This document shows positions 8,906 through 17,161 of a stretch of 64,000 nucleotides of DNA, in pieces (the stretch's first letter is position 1; each line of letters begins with the position of its first letter). The notes below the pieces were generated by a model, which was given only the letters and a program-made list of their open reading frames with translations, made no database searches and was not told where the DNA came from. The stretch comes from Pseudonocardia sp. C8 (GTDB taxonomy: Bacteria; Actinomycetota; Actinomycetes; Mycobacteriales; Pseudonocardiaceae), in assembly GCF_014267175.1 (NCBI RefSeq), contig NZ_JACMTR010000002.1, positions 2,319,501 through 2,383,500 on the forward strand. The letters are read 5' to 3'. The translations under genes were made by a program, and so were the position numbers.

Positions 8906-10084
8906 GTGGACGTGAATGAATCGACGTCGGCCCGCGACCTCCGTGGCCCTCTGGCCGGAATCCGGGTGGTCGAGCTCGGAGGCGTCGGTCCGACGCCGTT
9001 CTGCAGCATGCTGCTCGCCGATCTCGGAGCGGACGTCGTACGGATCGAGCGTCCTCCCGGCTACGACGGCGGCGCGCCGGTCGACCCGCGCTTCGACCTG
9101 CTCCACCGCAGCCGCCGTGCCGCGAGACTGGACCTCAAGAACCCGGACGCGGTCCAGGCCGTGCTGCGTCTCGTCGAGCAGGCCGACGCGCTCGTCGAGG
9201 GCTTCCGTCCCGGCGTCGCCGAGAAGCTCGGGCTGGGGCCCGACGAGTGCCGGGCGCTCAACCCGCGCCTGGTGTACGGCCGGATGACCGGGTGGGGGCA
9301 GGAGGGCCCGTTGGCGCAGGCGCCCGGGCACGACCTCAACTACATCTCACTGACCGGGGTCGTCCACTCGATCGGTGAGCGCGGCGGCCCGCCCGTCATC
9401 CCGTTGAACCTGGTCGGCGACTTCGGCGGCGGCGCGCTCTACCTGGCACTCGGCGTGGTCTCCGCGGTCCTCGAGGCCCGGCAGTCGGGCGAGGGCCAGG
9501 TCGTCGACGCCGCCATGGTCGACGGGTCCGCCTCGCTGATGACCGCGATGTACGGGTTCCGGGCCGCCGGGTACTGGACCGACCGGCGGGGCACGAATCG
9601 CCTCGACTCCGGGGCGCCCTGGTACCACGTCTACGAGACGCGCGACGGTGGCTGGATCGGCATCGGGGCCAACGAGGCCCGGTTCTGGCGGAACACCCTG
9701 AGATTCCTCGGACTCGCCGAGGACGAGATGCCCGACCAGCACGACCAGCGGCATTGGCCCGAGGTCACCGAACGGCTGGCAGCGGTGTTCCGCACCCGCG
9801 ACCGCGACGAGTGGTGCGCGCTCGCCGAGCGGCAGGACCTGTGCCTGGCCCCGGTGCTGTCCATGGCCGAGGCGCCCCAGCACCCGCACCTGCGTGCCCG
9901 CGAGACGTTCGTCGAGGTCCACGGCGTCGTCCAGCCGGCTCCGGCGCCCCGGTTCAGCCGGACTCCCGGTGCGATCGGCGACCCGCCGGCCGAGCCGGGC
10001 AGGCACACCGACGAGGTGCTCGGCGACTGGGGCTTCTCGCCGGAGGACCTCGCGTCGTTGCGTGCCGCGGGCGCAACCGTATGA
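8906..10084 (+). CDS. alpha-methylacyl-CoA racemase-like family III CoA-transferase
   Basis: A 392-residue CaiB/BaiF-superfamily protein most like alpha-methylacyl-CoA racemase, which interconverts 2R- and 2S-methyl acyl-CoAs before beta-oxidation. The racemase signature is present: VYGRMTGWGQEGPLAQAPGH then DLNYISLTG (catalytic His) and LNLVGDFGGG (catalytic Asp), followed by VVDAAMVDGS. Start is GTG 8906 or GTG 8912; no strong ribosome site decides it. It is followed after 135 bases by an acyl-CoA dehydrogenase with its own promoter region. A second racemase-like gene lies at 44917. Together with the downstream dehydrogenase, MaoC and aldolase-like genes it suggests a 2-methyl-branched acyl-CoA substrate (inference). 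Confidence 0.88.
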   Translation: MDVNESTSARDLRGPLAGIRVVELGGVGPTPFCSMLLADLGADVVRIERPPGYDGGAPVDPRFDLLHRSRRAARLDLKNPDAVQAVLRLVEQADALVEGFRPGVAEKLGLGPDECRALNPRLVYGRMTGWGQEGPLAQAPGHDLNYISLTGVVHSIGERGGPPVIPLNLVGDFGGGALYLALGVVSAVLEARQSGEGQVVDAAMVDGSASLMTAMYGFRAAGYWTDRRGTNRLDSGAPWYHVYETRDGGWIGIGANEARFWRNTLRFLGLAEDEMPDQHDQRHWPEVTERLAAVFRTRDRDEWCALAERQDLCLAPVLSMAEAPQHPHLRARETFVEVHGVVQPAPAPRFSRTPGAIGDPPAEPGRHTDEVLGDWGFSPEDLASLRAAGATV

Positions 10085-10113
10085 GACGCACTTCGAGGCG
10101 GGCGAACCCCCGT

Positions 10114-10134
10114 TTCGAGAACGGTCAATTGTTT
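10114..10134 (+). promoter_or_regulatory. shared GGTCAATTG element upstream of the acyl-CoA dehydrogenase operon
   Basis: A 21-base element starting TTCG and containing GGTCAATTG, 86 bases before the ATG at 10220. It matches 17 of 21 positions of the element at 16941-16961 in front of the next operon. Likely a regulator site or promoter element, possibly for the LysR protein encoded between the two operons. Confidence 0.45.
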
Positions 10135-10219
10135 GTCCGGATCAACGAGATTAGGGTCGAAGTCACTCGCGGCACCGACGGGCCGGCGTCGATCGATATG
10201 AGCACAGGAGCGCGAATTC

Positions 10220-11368
10220 ATGTCCGAGAACTTCCTCGACGATTCCCAGTCCGACTGGCTCGCCACCGTGAACGACTTCATGGACAAGGAGGTCACGGTC
10301 GAGTACGTCCGTAACTGTGACTTCCATCGTGAGTACCCCTACGAGGCGTACGAGAAGATCGCCAAGCAGGGCTGGCTCGGCATCATGATCCCGGAGGAGA
10401 ACGGCGGATCCGGGGGTGACATCTTCGACTACTCGCTGATGGCCGAGGGTCTCGGCAAGTTCGGGTTCGACTTCGCGTGCTCGGTGCTCGTGCCGACGTT
10501 CACCGCGATGAACATCGTCAAGTTCGGCTCGCCCGCCCAGCAGGAGCGTTACGTCAAGCCGTTCATCGACGGACGGATCCGCTTCTCGGTGTCGATCTCC
10601 GAGCCGGACGCCGGGTCGGACGCGGCGGCGACGAAGACGCACGCCCGCCGCGACGCGGGCGGCGACTGGATCGTCTCCGGCTCGAAGCTGTGGTGCAGTG
10701 GCGCCGCGGCCGACGACACGATCATCGCGATGCTCGTCCGTACCTCGGAGAACAAGCACAACGGCCTGTCCGTCCTGCTGATCCCGAACGACACCCCCGG
10801 GCTGGACATCCGCAAGCTGCCGACGCTGTCCCGGCACGCCACGGGCACGACCGAGATCTTCCTCGACGAGGTGCGGGTCCCGGCGGACGCGCTGCTCGGC
10901 GAGGAGGGGGACGGTTGGAAGATCATCACCGACCACCTGGAGCTGGAGCGCTGCGCCGTCGCAGCGGCGTACGTCGGGAACGCCCAGACCGCTGTCGACA
11001 CCGCCAACCGCTACGCCCAGCAGCGGACCCAGTTCGGCAAGCCGATCTTCGACTTCCAGGTCCTGAAACACACGCTCGCCGACTGCCAGACGCAGGTGGA
11101 CGCCGCCCGCCTGCTCTGCTATCGGGCGGCCCAGATCAAGGCCAGCGGCCGGCCGGCCGCGCGCGAGACGTCGATGGCGAAGCTCTACGGATCCGAGACG
11201 CTCAAGCGCTGCGCGCTGGAGGGCATGCAGATCCTGGGCGGCTACGCGAACCTGCCCGAGGCGGACATGGAGCGCTACCTGCGGGAGAGCGTCCAGTCCA
11301 CGATCGGCGGCGGCACCTCACAGATCCAGCGCACGATCATCGCCAAGTCGATGCGTCTGCCGGCGTAG
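10220..11368 (+). CDS. acyl-CoA dehydrogenase
   Basis: A 382-residue FAD flavoenzyme introducing the alpha,beta double bond into an acyl-CoA. The N-terminal helical domain holds GWLGIMIPEENGGSGGD; the middle domain has ISEPDAGSDAAATKTHARR; the C-terminal domain has RTQFGKPIFDFQVLKH and ends GGGTSQIQRTIIAKSMRL. The position where medium-chain enzymes carry the catalytic Glu (YEGT) is Gly here, so the base must sit elsewhere, as in isovaleryl or long-chain types, or come from a partner subunit. GGAG lies 11 bases before the ATG. It is first in an apparent operon with MaoC, thiolase-fold, DUF35 and two CoA-transferase genes. Confidence 0.92.
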   Translation: MSENFLDDSQSDWLATVNDFMDKEVTVEYVRNCDFHREYPYEAYEKIAKQGWLGIMIPEENGGSGGDIFDYSLMAEGLGKFGFDFACSVLVPTFTAMNIVKFGSPAQQERYVKPFIDGRIRFSVSISEPDAGSDAAATKTHARRDAGGDWIVSGSKLWCSGAAADDTIIAMLVRTSENKHNGLSVLLIPNDTPGLDIRKLPTLSRHATGTTEIFLDEVRVPADALLGEEGDGWKIITDHLELERCAVAAAYVGNAQTAVDTANRYAQQRTQFGKPIFDFQVLKHTLADCQTQVDAARLLCYRAAQIKASGRPAARETSMAKLYGSETLKRCALEGMQILGGYANLPEADMERYLRESVQSTIGGGTSQIQRTIIAKSMRLPA

Positions 11369-11391
11369 AACGACCACGAGGAGAAGGATCG

Positions 11392-11898
11392 ATGGAGATC
11401 AACAACCGGGTCGACATGCCCTACGACGAGCTCGAGGTGGGGCAGGTCTTCCGCTCCGGCGGACGGACGATCACCGAGGCCGACGTGGTCAACTTCTGCG
11501 CGCTGACCGGAAACTGGATCGAGATCCACTCGAACAGGCACTACGCCGAGCAGACCCGCTTCGGCGAGCGTCTGGTACAGGGCTCGCTGACGTACTCCAT
11601 CGTCACCGGCCTGATCCAGTTCGGGCCTGCCGTCCAGGCGAACTACGGTCTGGACAGGATGCGCTACACGAAGCCGGTGCACATCGACGACACGATCTAC
11701 GCCACGGCTGAGGTGGTAGCGAAGAATGAGAAGGACGACAGCTACGGGGTCACGACGTTCCTGGTCAAGGCGCTCAACCAGGACGGGCACGTCGTGCAGC
11801 GTGGCGAGTGGAGCCTGCTCATGTTGCGCCGCCGCGAGGACCTGGCCGCCCTGCTCGGCGCGTCGCTGCCCACGGAGAAGCAGCCGGAGAAGGTGTGA
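11392..11898 (+). CDS. MaoC-like hydratase, catalytic Asp replaced by Asn
   Basis: A 168-residue single hot-dog-fold protein of the MaoC/R-hydratase family, expected to hydrate an enoyl-CoA. The usual motif (D-x-N-P-x-H-x-D) reads TGNWIEIHSN: the His is kept but the catalytic Asp position is Asn. The following RFGERLVQGSLTYSIVTGL matches the family. GAGGAGAAGGATCG precedes ATG 11392. It lies 23 bases after the dehydrogenase and 29 before the thiolase-fold gene. In steroid side-chain catabolism a MaoC protein (ChsH1) works with a DUF35-bearing partner, and a DUF35 gene is two genes downstream. Whether this copy is active alone is open. Confidence 0.85.
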   Translation: MEINNRVDMPYDELEVGQVFRSGGRTITEADVVNFCALTGNWIEIHSNRHYAEQTRFGERLVQGSLTYSIVTGLIQFGPAVQANYGLDRMRYTKPVHIDDTIYATAEVVAKNEKDDSYGVTTFLVKALNQDGHVVQRGEWSLLMLRRREDLAALLGASLPTEKQPEKV

Positions 11899-11927
11899 CC
11901 GCCGGGCGGCGCGCAGGCGGGGCGAGA

Positions 11928-13160
11928 ATGGGCACCGAGCCGGTTGCGGCGATCGTCGGGATGGGCGACGCGTACGCGACGCGCGACGACCGCAAGGACC
12001 CGATGCAGCTGGCCGTCGAGGCCACGACGGCGGCGCTGGCCGACGCGGGCATCGGCAAGGACCGGATCGATGCGGTGTTCACCGGACGATCGCCGTGGGC
12101 GGACAAGCGCTCCCAGTGGAGCAACGTGTTCGTCTCGCACATGCAGATGCCGGTGACGCTGAGCAGCGAGATCACGCTGCACGGCGCCGGGCTGACGTCG
12201 ACGATCGCCGTCGCCTCCCAGATGATCGCGGCCGGTCGCGCCGACTACGTGCTCTGCCTGCAGAGCGACGCGACCGAACTGTTCGTCGACGCGGTGGCGA
12301 TGGGTGCCGAGGCCGACTCGGACCCGCAGTTCGAGGTGCCGTACGGGCCGACGATCCCGTCGCTCTACGCCCAGGCGGCGCACCGCTACTTCCACGAGTA
12401 CGGCGTGAGCGAGCAGGACCTCGCCGACGTCGCCGTGGCCAACCAGCGATGGGGCGCGCACCACCCGCATGCCGCCAAGGCGCGCCATGGCGAGATCGAC
12501 CGGGAGAAGGTCCTCTGCTCGCCGTACGTCGCGACCCCGCTGCGCCGGTGGATGTGCTCCACCTGGGGCGGCGGCACCGGTGGCGCGCTGATCGTGACCT
12601 CACCGGAGCGGGCCCGCGAAGCGCGTGACCCGATCCACGTGCTCGGCTACGGCTCGGCGTCCACACACGAGTACCTGACCGACCGGATGAACATGTCCCA
12701 CGGCCGCTTCGCCGGCCTGGGCGAGTTCCCGAACCTGACCCACACCGCGTCCGTCGAGGCCGCCCGGCAGGCCTACGCGTCCTCCGGGCTGACTCCCGGC
12801 GACATCGACATGCTGCAGCTCTCGGTCAACTTCGCCCACATGGGACCGATCCTCATGGAGGACCTCGGCTTCGCGAAGAAGGGCCACGGCATCGACCCGT
12901 ACCGGGAGGGTCGCACCGGAGTCGACGGCGACCTGCCGACCGACACGAACGGCGGCTGGCTCTCCTTCGGTCAGCCCGGCATCTCCTGCAACATGGACAG
13001 CCTCGTCGAGGCCGTCCGCCAGCTCCGCGGGACGGCGCTCGGGCTCACCCCGGCGCGACGTCCGCGCACCGTCCTGGTGCAGGGCGCCGGCGGCATGCTG
13101 GCGGCGGCCGGCGTGATGGTGCTGTCCGGCAGTGGAAACGAGCGGGGAGACGAGCGATGA
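11928..13160 (+). CDS. thiolase-fold lipid-transfer-like protein, probable Ltp2-type aldolase
   Basis: A 410-residue thiolase-superfamily protein of the SCP-x/lipid-transfer branch. Where thiolases have the nucleophilic Cys, this one reads ITLHGAGLTST, and the C-terminal catalytic GHP motif reads FGQPG, so both the Cys and the His are missing. That argues against thiolysis and for a retro-aldolase like Ltp2, which cleaves 3-hydroxyacyl-CoAs with a tertiary beta-carbon to a ketone plus a short acyl-CoA. The partner expected for Ltp2, a DUF35 protein, overlaps its stop codon by four bases. ATG 11928 follows GGGGCGAGA; frames upstream overlap the MaoC gene and are rejected. Aldolase role is inference from motif loss and gene order. 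Confidence 0.8.
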   Translation: MGTEPVAAIVGMGDAYATRDDRKDPMQLAVEATTAALADAGIGKDRIDAVFTGRSPWADKRSQWSNVFVSHMQMPVTLSSEITLHGAGLTSTIAVASQMIAAGRADYVLCLQSDATELFVDAVAMGAEADSDPQFEVPYGPTIPSLYAQAAHRYFHEYGVSEQDLADVAVANQRWGAHHPHAAKARHGEIDREKVLCSPYVATPLRRWMCSTWGGGTGGALIVTSPERAREARDPIHVLGYGSASTHEYLTDRMNMSHGRFAGLGEFPNLTHTASVEAARQAYASSGLTPGDIDMLQLSVNFAHMGPILMEDLGFAKKGHGIDPYREGRTGVDGDLPTDTNGGWLSFGQPGISCNMDSLVEAVRQLRGTALGLTPARRPRTVLVQGAGGMLAAAGVMVLSGSGNERGDER

Positions 13161-13558
13161 GCGACTGGCCGCAGCCCTACCGGCTGCTCGACGCCGAACC
13201 CTACTGGACGGCGTGCAACGAGGAGCGGCTGACGTTCCAGCGGTGCGACCGGTGCTCCGACGCGATCTGGCCCGCACACTCGGTCTGCCCGCACTGCTCG
13301 TCGGGCGCGCTGACCTGGGAGGAGTCGATGGGCCGCGGCGTCGTCTGGTCGTTCAGCACGATCATGCGCGCGCCGACGCCGGTGTTCGCCGGGATCGCGC
13401 CGTACACCGTCGGCTTCGTCCGGCTCGACGAGGGCTACCACCTGTTCACCCAGATCGAGGCCGAGCCCGATGCGGTCGCGATCGACATGCCGGTCGAGGT
13501 CCGCTTCGTGCCGCGCGGCGAGCAGGTGCTTCCGGTGTTCGCGCCGAGAGGGAGCTGA
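13157..13558 (+). CDS. DUF35 (zinc-ribbon/OB-fold) acyl-CoA-binding partner
   Basis: A 133-residue protein with an N-terminal zinc ribbon (CDRC then CPHC ten residues later, about residues 32-49) and a C-terminal OB-fold ending in VRFVPRGEQVLPVF, the DUF35 layout. DUF35 proteins bind CoA esters and form complexes with thiolase-fold enzymes; in Ltp2-ChsH2 the DUF35 part is needed for aldolase activity. Its ATG overlaps the preceding stop (ATGA), implying translational coupling and equal production. The next gene starts two bases after its stop. The pairing strongly suggests that the two products form a complex. Confidence 0.9.
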   Translation: MSDWPQPYRLLDAEPYWTACNEERLTFQRCDRCSDAIWPAHSVCPHCSSGALTWEESMGRGVVWSFSTIMRAPTPVFAGIAPYTVGFVRLDEGYHLFTQIEAEPDAVAIDMPVEVRFVPRGEQVLPVFAPRGS

Positions 13559-13559
13559 C

Positions 13560-14735
13560 ATGGCCGGTCCGCTGGACGGAATCCGGGTCCTGGACCTGAC
13601 GTCGAACTTCATGGGCCCGTACGCGTCCCTGCTGCTCGCGGACATGGGCGCGGACGTCGCGAAGGTGGAGTCCCCCGCCGGGGACACCACCCGCGGCGTC
13701 GGCCCCGCGCGGAACCCGGGCATGTCCGCGATCTTCCTGCACCTCAACCGGAACAAGCGCAGCCTGGTCCTCGACCTGAAGACGCCGGACGGCCGGGACG
13801 CGCTGCGTCGCATGGCCCGGGACGCGGACGTCCTGCTGCACAGCCTGCGTCCGGCCGCGATGTCCCGCCTCGGTGTGTCCTATGCCGACCTCGCCGGCGA
13901 CAACCCGCGCCTCGTCTACTGCGGCTGCTTCGGGTTCGGCCAGGACGGCCCGTACGCCGGCAAGCCCGCCTACGACGACCTGATCCAGGCTGCCGTCGGG
14001 ATGCCCGTCCTGCAGAGCCGGCGCTCCGGCGAGCCGGAGTACGTGGCCACCGCCGTCGCGGACCGGGTGGTCGGGATGGCGGCGTCGTCGGCGGTCGCCA
14101 TGGCGCTGTTCCACCGCGAGCGCACCGGGCGGGGCCAGGAGGTCGAGGTCCCGATGTTCGAGACATTCGCGCACTTCACGATGGGCGACCACCTCTACGG
14201 GCACACGTTCGTCCCGCCGATCGGGACCTGGGGCTATGCGCGGATGATGAACGCCGACCGCCGTCCCTACCGAACGCTCGACGGCTACCTCGGGGTGAAC
14301 GTCTACACCGACCGGCACTGGCGGCGCTTCTTCGACGCCGTCGGCCGGCCGGATCTCGCCGCCGACCCGCGGTTCGCCGACATCGCAGGCCGCACCGATC
14401 ACATCGGGGAGCTCTACGCGTTCCTGGCCGAGGTGTTCACCACCCGATCGACGGCCGACTGGGTGACGCTCCTGACGGATGCGGACATTCCGGCCGTCGC
14501 CATGAACACGCCCGAGACGCTCCTCGAGGACCCGCACATGACCGAGGTCGGGTTCTTCGACGAGGTCGAGCACCCCACGGAGGGGCGGCTGCGGACGATC
14601 GGGATCCCGCAGCGGTGGAGCGAGACCGCTCCCGAGCTGCGCCACCCGGCCCCCCGGCTGGGCGAGCACTCGGCGGAGCTGTTGCGTGAGTACGGGTTCG
14701 CATCGAACGAGATCGAGACCCTGACACGGCACTGA
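13560..14735 (+). CDS. family III CoA-transferase
   Basis: A 391-residue CaiB/BaiF protein that moves CoA between an acyl-CoA donor and a free acid, through an aspartyl thioester. The conserved Asp is in KPAYDDLIQAAVG; the N-terminus reads LDGIRVLDLTSNFMGPYASL, and LLADMGADVAKVESP is the usual CoA-binding Rossmann start. It lacks the racemase His/Asp pair (GHD and GDFGGG), so a transferase rather than a racemase is expected. The ATG lies one base after the DUF35 stop, within the same operon. It is followed by a second transferase after 37 bases; the pair may activate the starting acid and recycle CoA from a product, or form a heterodimer. Confidence 0.88.
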   Translation: MAGPLDGIRVLDLTSNFMGPYASLLLADMGADVAKVESPAGDTTRGVGPARNPGMSAIFLHLNRNKRSLVLDLKTPDGRDALRRMARDADVLLHSLRPAAMSRLGVSYADLAGDNPRLVYCGCFGFGQDGPYAGKPAYDDLIQAAVGMPVLQSRRSGEPEYVATAVADRVVGMAASSAVAMALFHRERTGRGQEVEVPMFETFAHFTMGDHLYGHTFVPPIGTWGYARMMNADRRPYRTLDGYLGVNVYTDRHWRRFFDAVGRPDLAADPRFADIAGRTDHIGELYAFLAEVFTTRSTADWVTLLTDADIPAVAMNTPETLLEDPHMTEVGFFDEVEHPTEGRLRTIGIPQRWSETAPELRHPAPRLGEHSAELLREYGFASNEIETLTRH

Positions 14736-14772
14736 CCCGGCACCGACGCCGGATCGGACGGAGGAGAAGACC

Positions 14773-15918
14773 ATGCAGGACCTGCCTCTCTCGGGAGTCG
14801 TGGTGGTGGAGCTGAGCGACAGCGCCTCGGCCCCGTTCGCCGGGAAGATCCTCGCCGAGCTCGGCGCCGAGGTCTGGAAGGTCGAGCGGCCCACCGGCGA
14901 CTCTGCCCGCGGCTGGGGACCGAGCCAGTGGCGGGGGAGCAGCGCCGCGTTCCACGCACTCAACCGTGGACGTCACTACCTCGACCTCGACATCAAGGAC
15001 CGCGACCAGCTCGCCATGCTGCACCGGCTGATCGCCGAGCGCGCCGACGTGTTCCTGCACAACCTGCGCCCGGGCTCGGCAGCCCGCTACGGGCTGGACG
15101 CCGACAGCCTGCGGGTGACCAAATCCGACCTCGTGCACTGCGAGATCGGCGCGTTCGGCGCCACGGGCCCGCTGAGCTCGCTGCCCGGCTACGACCCGCT
15201 GATGCAGGCCTTCTCCGGGATCATGGACATCACCGGGGAGGCCGACGGCGGTCCGGTGCGGGCCGGTGTCTCCATCGTGGACTTCGGCGCCGGGATGTGG
15301 GCGGTGATCGGAGTCCTCGCGGCGCTGCACCGCCGGCACGTCAAGCACGCGGGAGCCTCGGTGGACGCGTCGCTGCTCGAGACCGCGATCGCGTGGATGT
15401 CGGTCGGGATCGCGGGCTACCAGGCGGACGGGAACCCGGGCCGGCGGCACGGCTCCGGGGTCGCGTTCATCGTGCCGCACCGCGCGTACCCGACTGCCGA
15501 TGGCGACCTGATCGTCAGCTGCGCCAACGACGCGCTGTTCGCCAAGCTCGCCGCGGCCCTGGACCGGCACGAGTGGGCGACCGATCCGCGGTTCGCGACG
15601 AACTCGGGGCGCCTGGACAATCGGGACGAGATCGACCGCCTGATCGGCGAGCGCCTGGCCACAGGCACCCGGGCGCAGTGGCAGGAACGCCTGCAGGCCG
15701 CCGGCATCCCGGTCGCGCCGGTGCAGACCACGGCCGAGCTCGTCGCGCACGAGCAGACCCGCGCCCTCGGCATCATCGGCGCGCCGCCCGACGACGACCT
15801 CGGCGTCGTCGGGCTGCCGCTCTCGTTCGACGGAACTCGTCCGCCGCCGCTGCACGGGGTGCGCGAGGTCGGGGCGGACAACGACCTGCTCGACGACGTC
15901 CTGCCTGCCCGCACCTGA
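14773..15918 (+). CDS. family III CoA-transferase
   Basis: A 381-residue CaiB/BaiF protein. The catalytic Asp lies in LPGYDPLMQAFSGIMDITGE, the sequence typical of formyl-CoA and succinyl-CoA:acid transferases. The N-terminus SGVVVVELSDSASAPFAGKI and LAELGAEVWKVERPTGD fits the family. GGAGGAGAAGACC precedes the ATG. It is the last gene of the operon that begins with the acyl-CoA dehydrogenase; the LysR gene starts 67 bases later on the same strand. It is diverged from the transferase just upstream, so it probably uses a different acid. Confidence 0.88.
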   Translation: MQDLPLSGVVVVELSDSASAPFAGKILAELGAEVWKVERPTGDSARGWGPSQWRGSSAAFHALNRGRHYLDLDIKDRDQLAMLHRLIAERADVFLHNLRPGSAARYGLDADSLRVTKSDLVHCEIGAFGATGPLSSLPGYDPLMQAFSGIMDITGEADGGPVRAGVSIVDFGAGMWAVIGVLAALHRRHVKHAGASVDASLLETAIAWMSVGIAGYQADGNPGRRHGSGVAFIVPHRAYPTADGDLIVSCANDALFAKLAAALDRHEWATDPRFATNSGRLDNRDEIDRLIGERLATGTRAQWQERLQAAGIPVAPVQTTAELVAHEQTRALGIIGAPPDDDLGVVGLPLSFDGTRPPPLHGVREVGADNDLLDDVLPART

Positions 15919-15985
15919 CGGTCGGAGCCTTGTCGCACGACGGTCGCTGGGCTTGAATTGCCGCACGACGTCGTGGGAGCCGTGA

Positions 15986-16915
15986 GTGGGTTCGTTCAAC
16001 AGACTGCACCTGATCCGTCAGGTCGACCTCTTCACGCTGCAGCTGTTCCTGTCCGCGGTCGAGGAGCGCCAGATCGGCCTGGCCGCGATCCGGGAGAACG
16101 TCGCCGCCTCCACCGCCACGAAGCGGATCCACGACCTCGAGGGCATCGCCGGCATCGAGTTGCTCGAACGCACGCCGAAGGGGGTGGTGCCGACGCCGGC
16201 GGGGGAGGTGCTCGCCCGCCACGTCCGGACGATCTTCGGGAGTATCGAGGACATCCGGACCGAGATCGCGGCGTTCACCGAGGGGGTCCGGGGCGACCTG
16301 ACCATCTCGTCGGCACGGTCGATCATCGCCCCGTTCCTCGCGCACGAGCTCGGTGAGTTCAACCGGCAGTTCCCGCTCGTCCGGCTCGTCGTGCACGAGA
16401 TCGAGAACGCGGAGATCGTCCACCAGGTGGCCCGCGGGGAGGCCGATGTCGGCGTCTTCGCGTCCGCGCACGAGCTCGACCTGTCCGGCGTCGACGTCCG
16501 CCCGTACCGGCGGGACCGGATCGTCGCCGTCCTGCCGATCGGCCATCGCATGGCCGGTCGGGACCACGTCACGTTCGCCGATCTCCTCCCGGAGAACCTC
16601 ATCGCGGTGGGCCCGATGGCGGGTGCCTTCCGGGCCGCCGCGCGCCGACTCGGTGAGGACTTCGAGCCGACGTTCAGCGTCCGCAGCGGGAGCGTCGCGC
16701 TCAGCCTGGTCCAGGCGGGGCTCGGAGTGACGGCACAGCCGGAGTGCCTGGTCAGTCGCGACTTCGCCGAACGGGTCCGGGTGCTCGAGCTCGCGGAGCC
16801 GTGGGCCGAACGCAAGATCTGCATCGCGACGGCCCGTGGACGCGGTCCGAGCCCGGCCGGCCAGGCGCTGATCGAGCAGCTTCTCGACCACCCCGCCGAG
16901 GACGACGCGACGTGA
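15986..16915 (+). CDS. LysR-family transcriptional regulator
   Basis: A 309-residue LysR-type regulator: N-terminal winged helix (FLSAVEERQIGLAAIREN and TATKRIHDLEGIAGIELLER, ending TPKGVVPTPAGE, about residues 14-75), a linker helix, and a two-lobed periplasmic-binding-like effector domain. The GTG start at 15986 follows GGGAGCC. It sits between two operons that share a GGTCAATTG element (10114 and 16941) and is the best candidate to control both. A GCTTGAATTGCC sequence about 25 bases before the start may be its own promoter or site. Effector unknown; a CoA ester or acid of the pathway is likely. Confidence 0.9.
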   Translation: MGSFNRLHLIRQVDLFTLQLFLSAVEERQIGLAAIRENVAASTATKRIHDLEGIAGIELLERTPKGVVPTPAGEVLARHVRTIFGSIEDIRTEIAAFTEGVRGDLTISSARSIIAPFLAHELGEFNRQFPLVRLVVHEIENAEIVHQVARGEADVGVFASAHELDLSGVDVRPYRRDRIVAVLPIGHRMAGRDHVTFADLLPENLIAVGPMAGAFRAAARRLGEDFEPTFSVRSGSVALSLVQAGLGVTAQPECLVSRDFAERVRVLELAEPWAERKICIATARGRGPSPAGQALIEQLLDHPAEDDAT

Positions 16916-16940
16916 CGTTTTCCTTCCCTCGAACTGCCGG

Positions 16941-16961
16941 TTCGTGGATGGTCAATTGATT
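16941..16961 (+). promoter_or_regulatory. shared GGTCAATTG element upstream of the hydrolase/dehydrogenase operon
   Basis: Second copy of the 21-base element described at 10114 (17 of 21 positions identical), about 200 bases before the ATG at 17162. The distance allows a long leader or an upstream activator site. The remaining 245-base gap shows no open frame. Confidence 0.45.
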
Positions 16962-17161
16962 CCGAGCAGTGTCGGGCGATAAATTCGCAACGGACCGCGT
17001 GCACATTTCTGGGTCCGAAACCCGGGATCTTTCCCGTGTCTGATTCGTGCCGGCAACAGCGAGAAAGGACTCGATTCGGCCGGCTTCGACGACATGTGCT
17101 CCGGCCGCAAACCTGCGCGGCGTGATTGCGCACGGCGCCTGATCCGGGACGACGACAGGAC

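Noticed and set aside
11928..13160. Ordinary acetyl-CoA acetyltransferase (thiolase)
   Set aside because: Both the nucleophilic Cys and the GHP His positions are replaced, so thiolysis is not supported.
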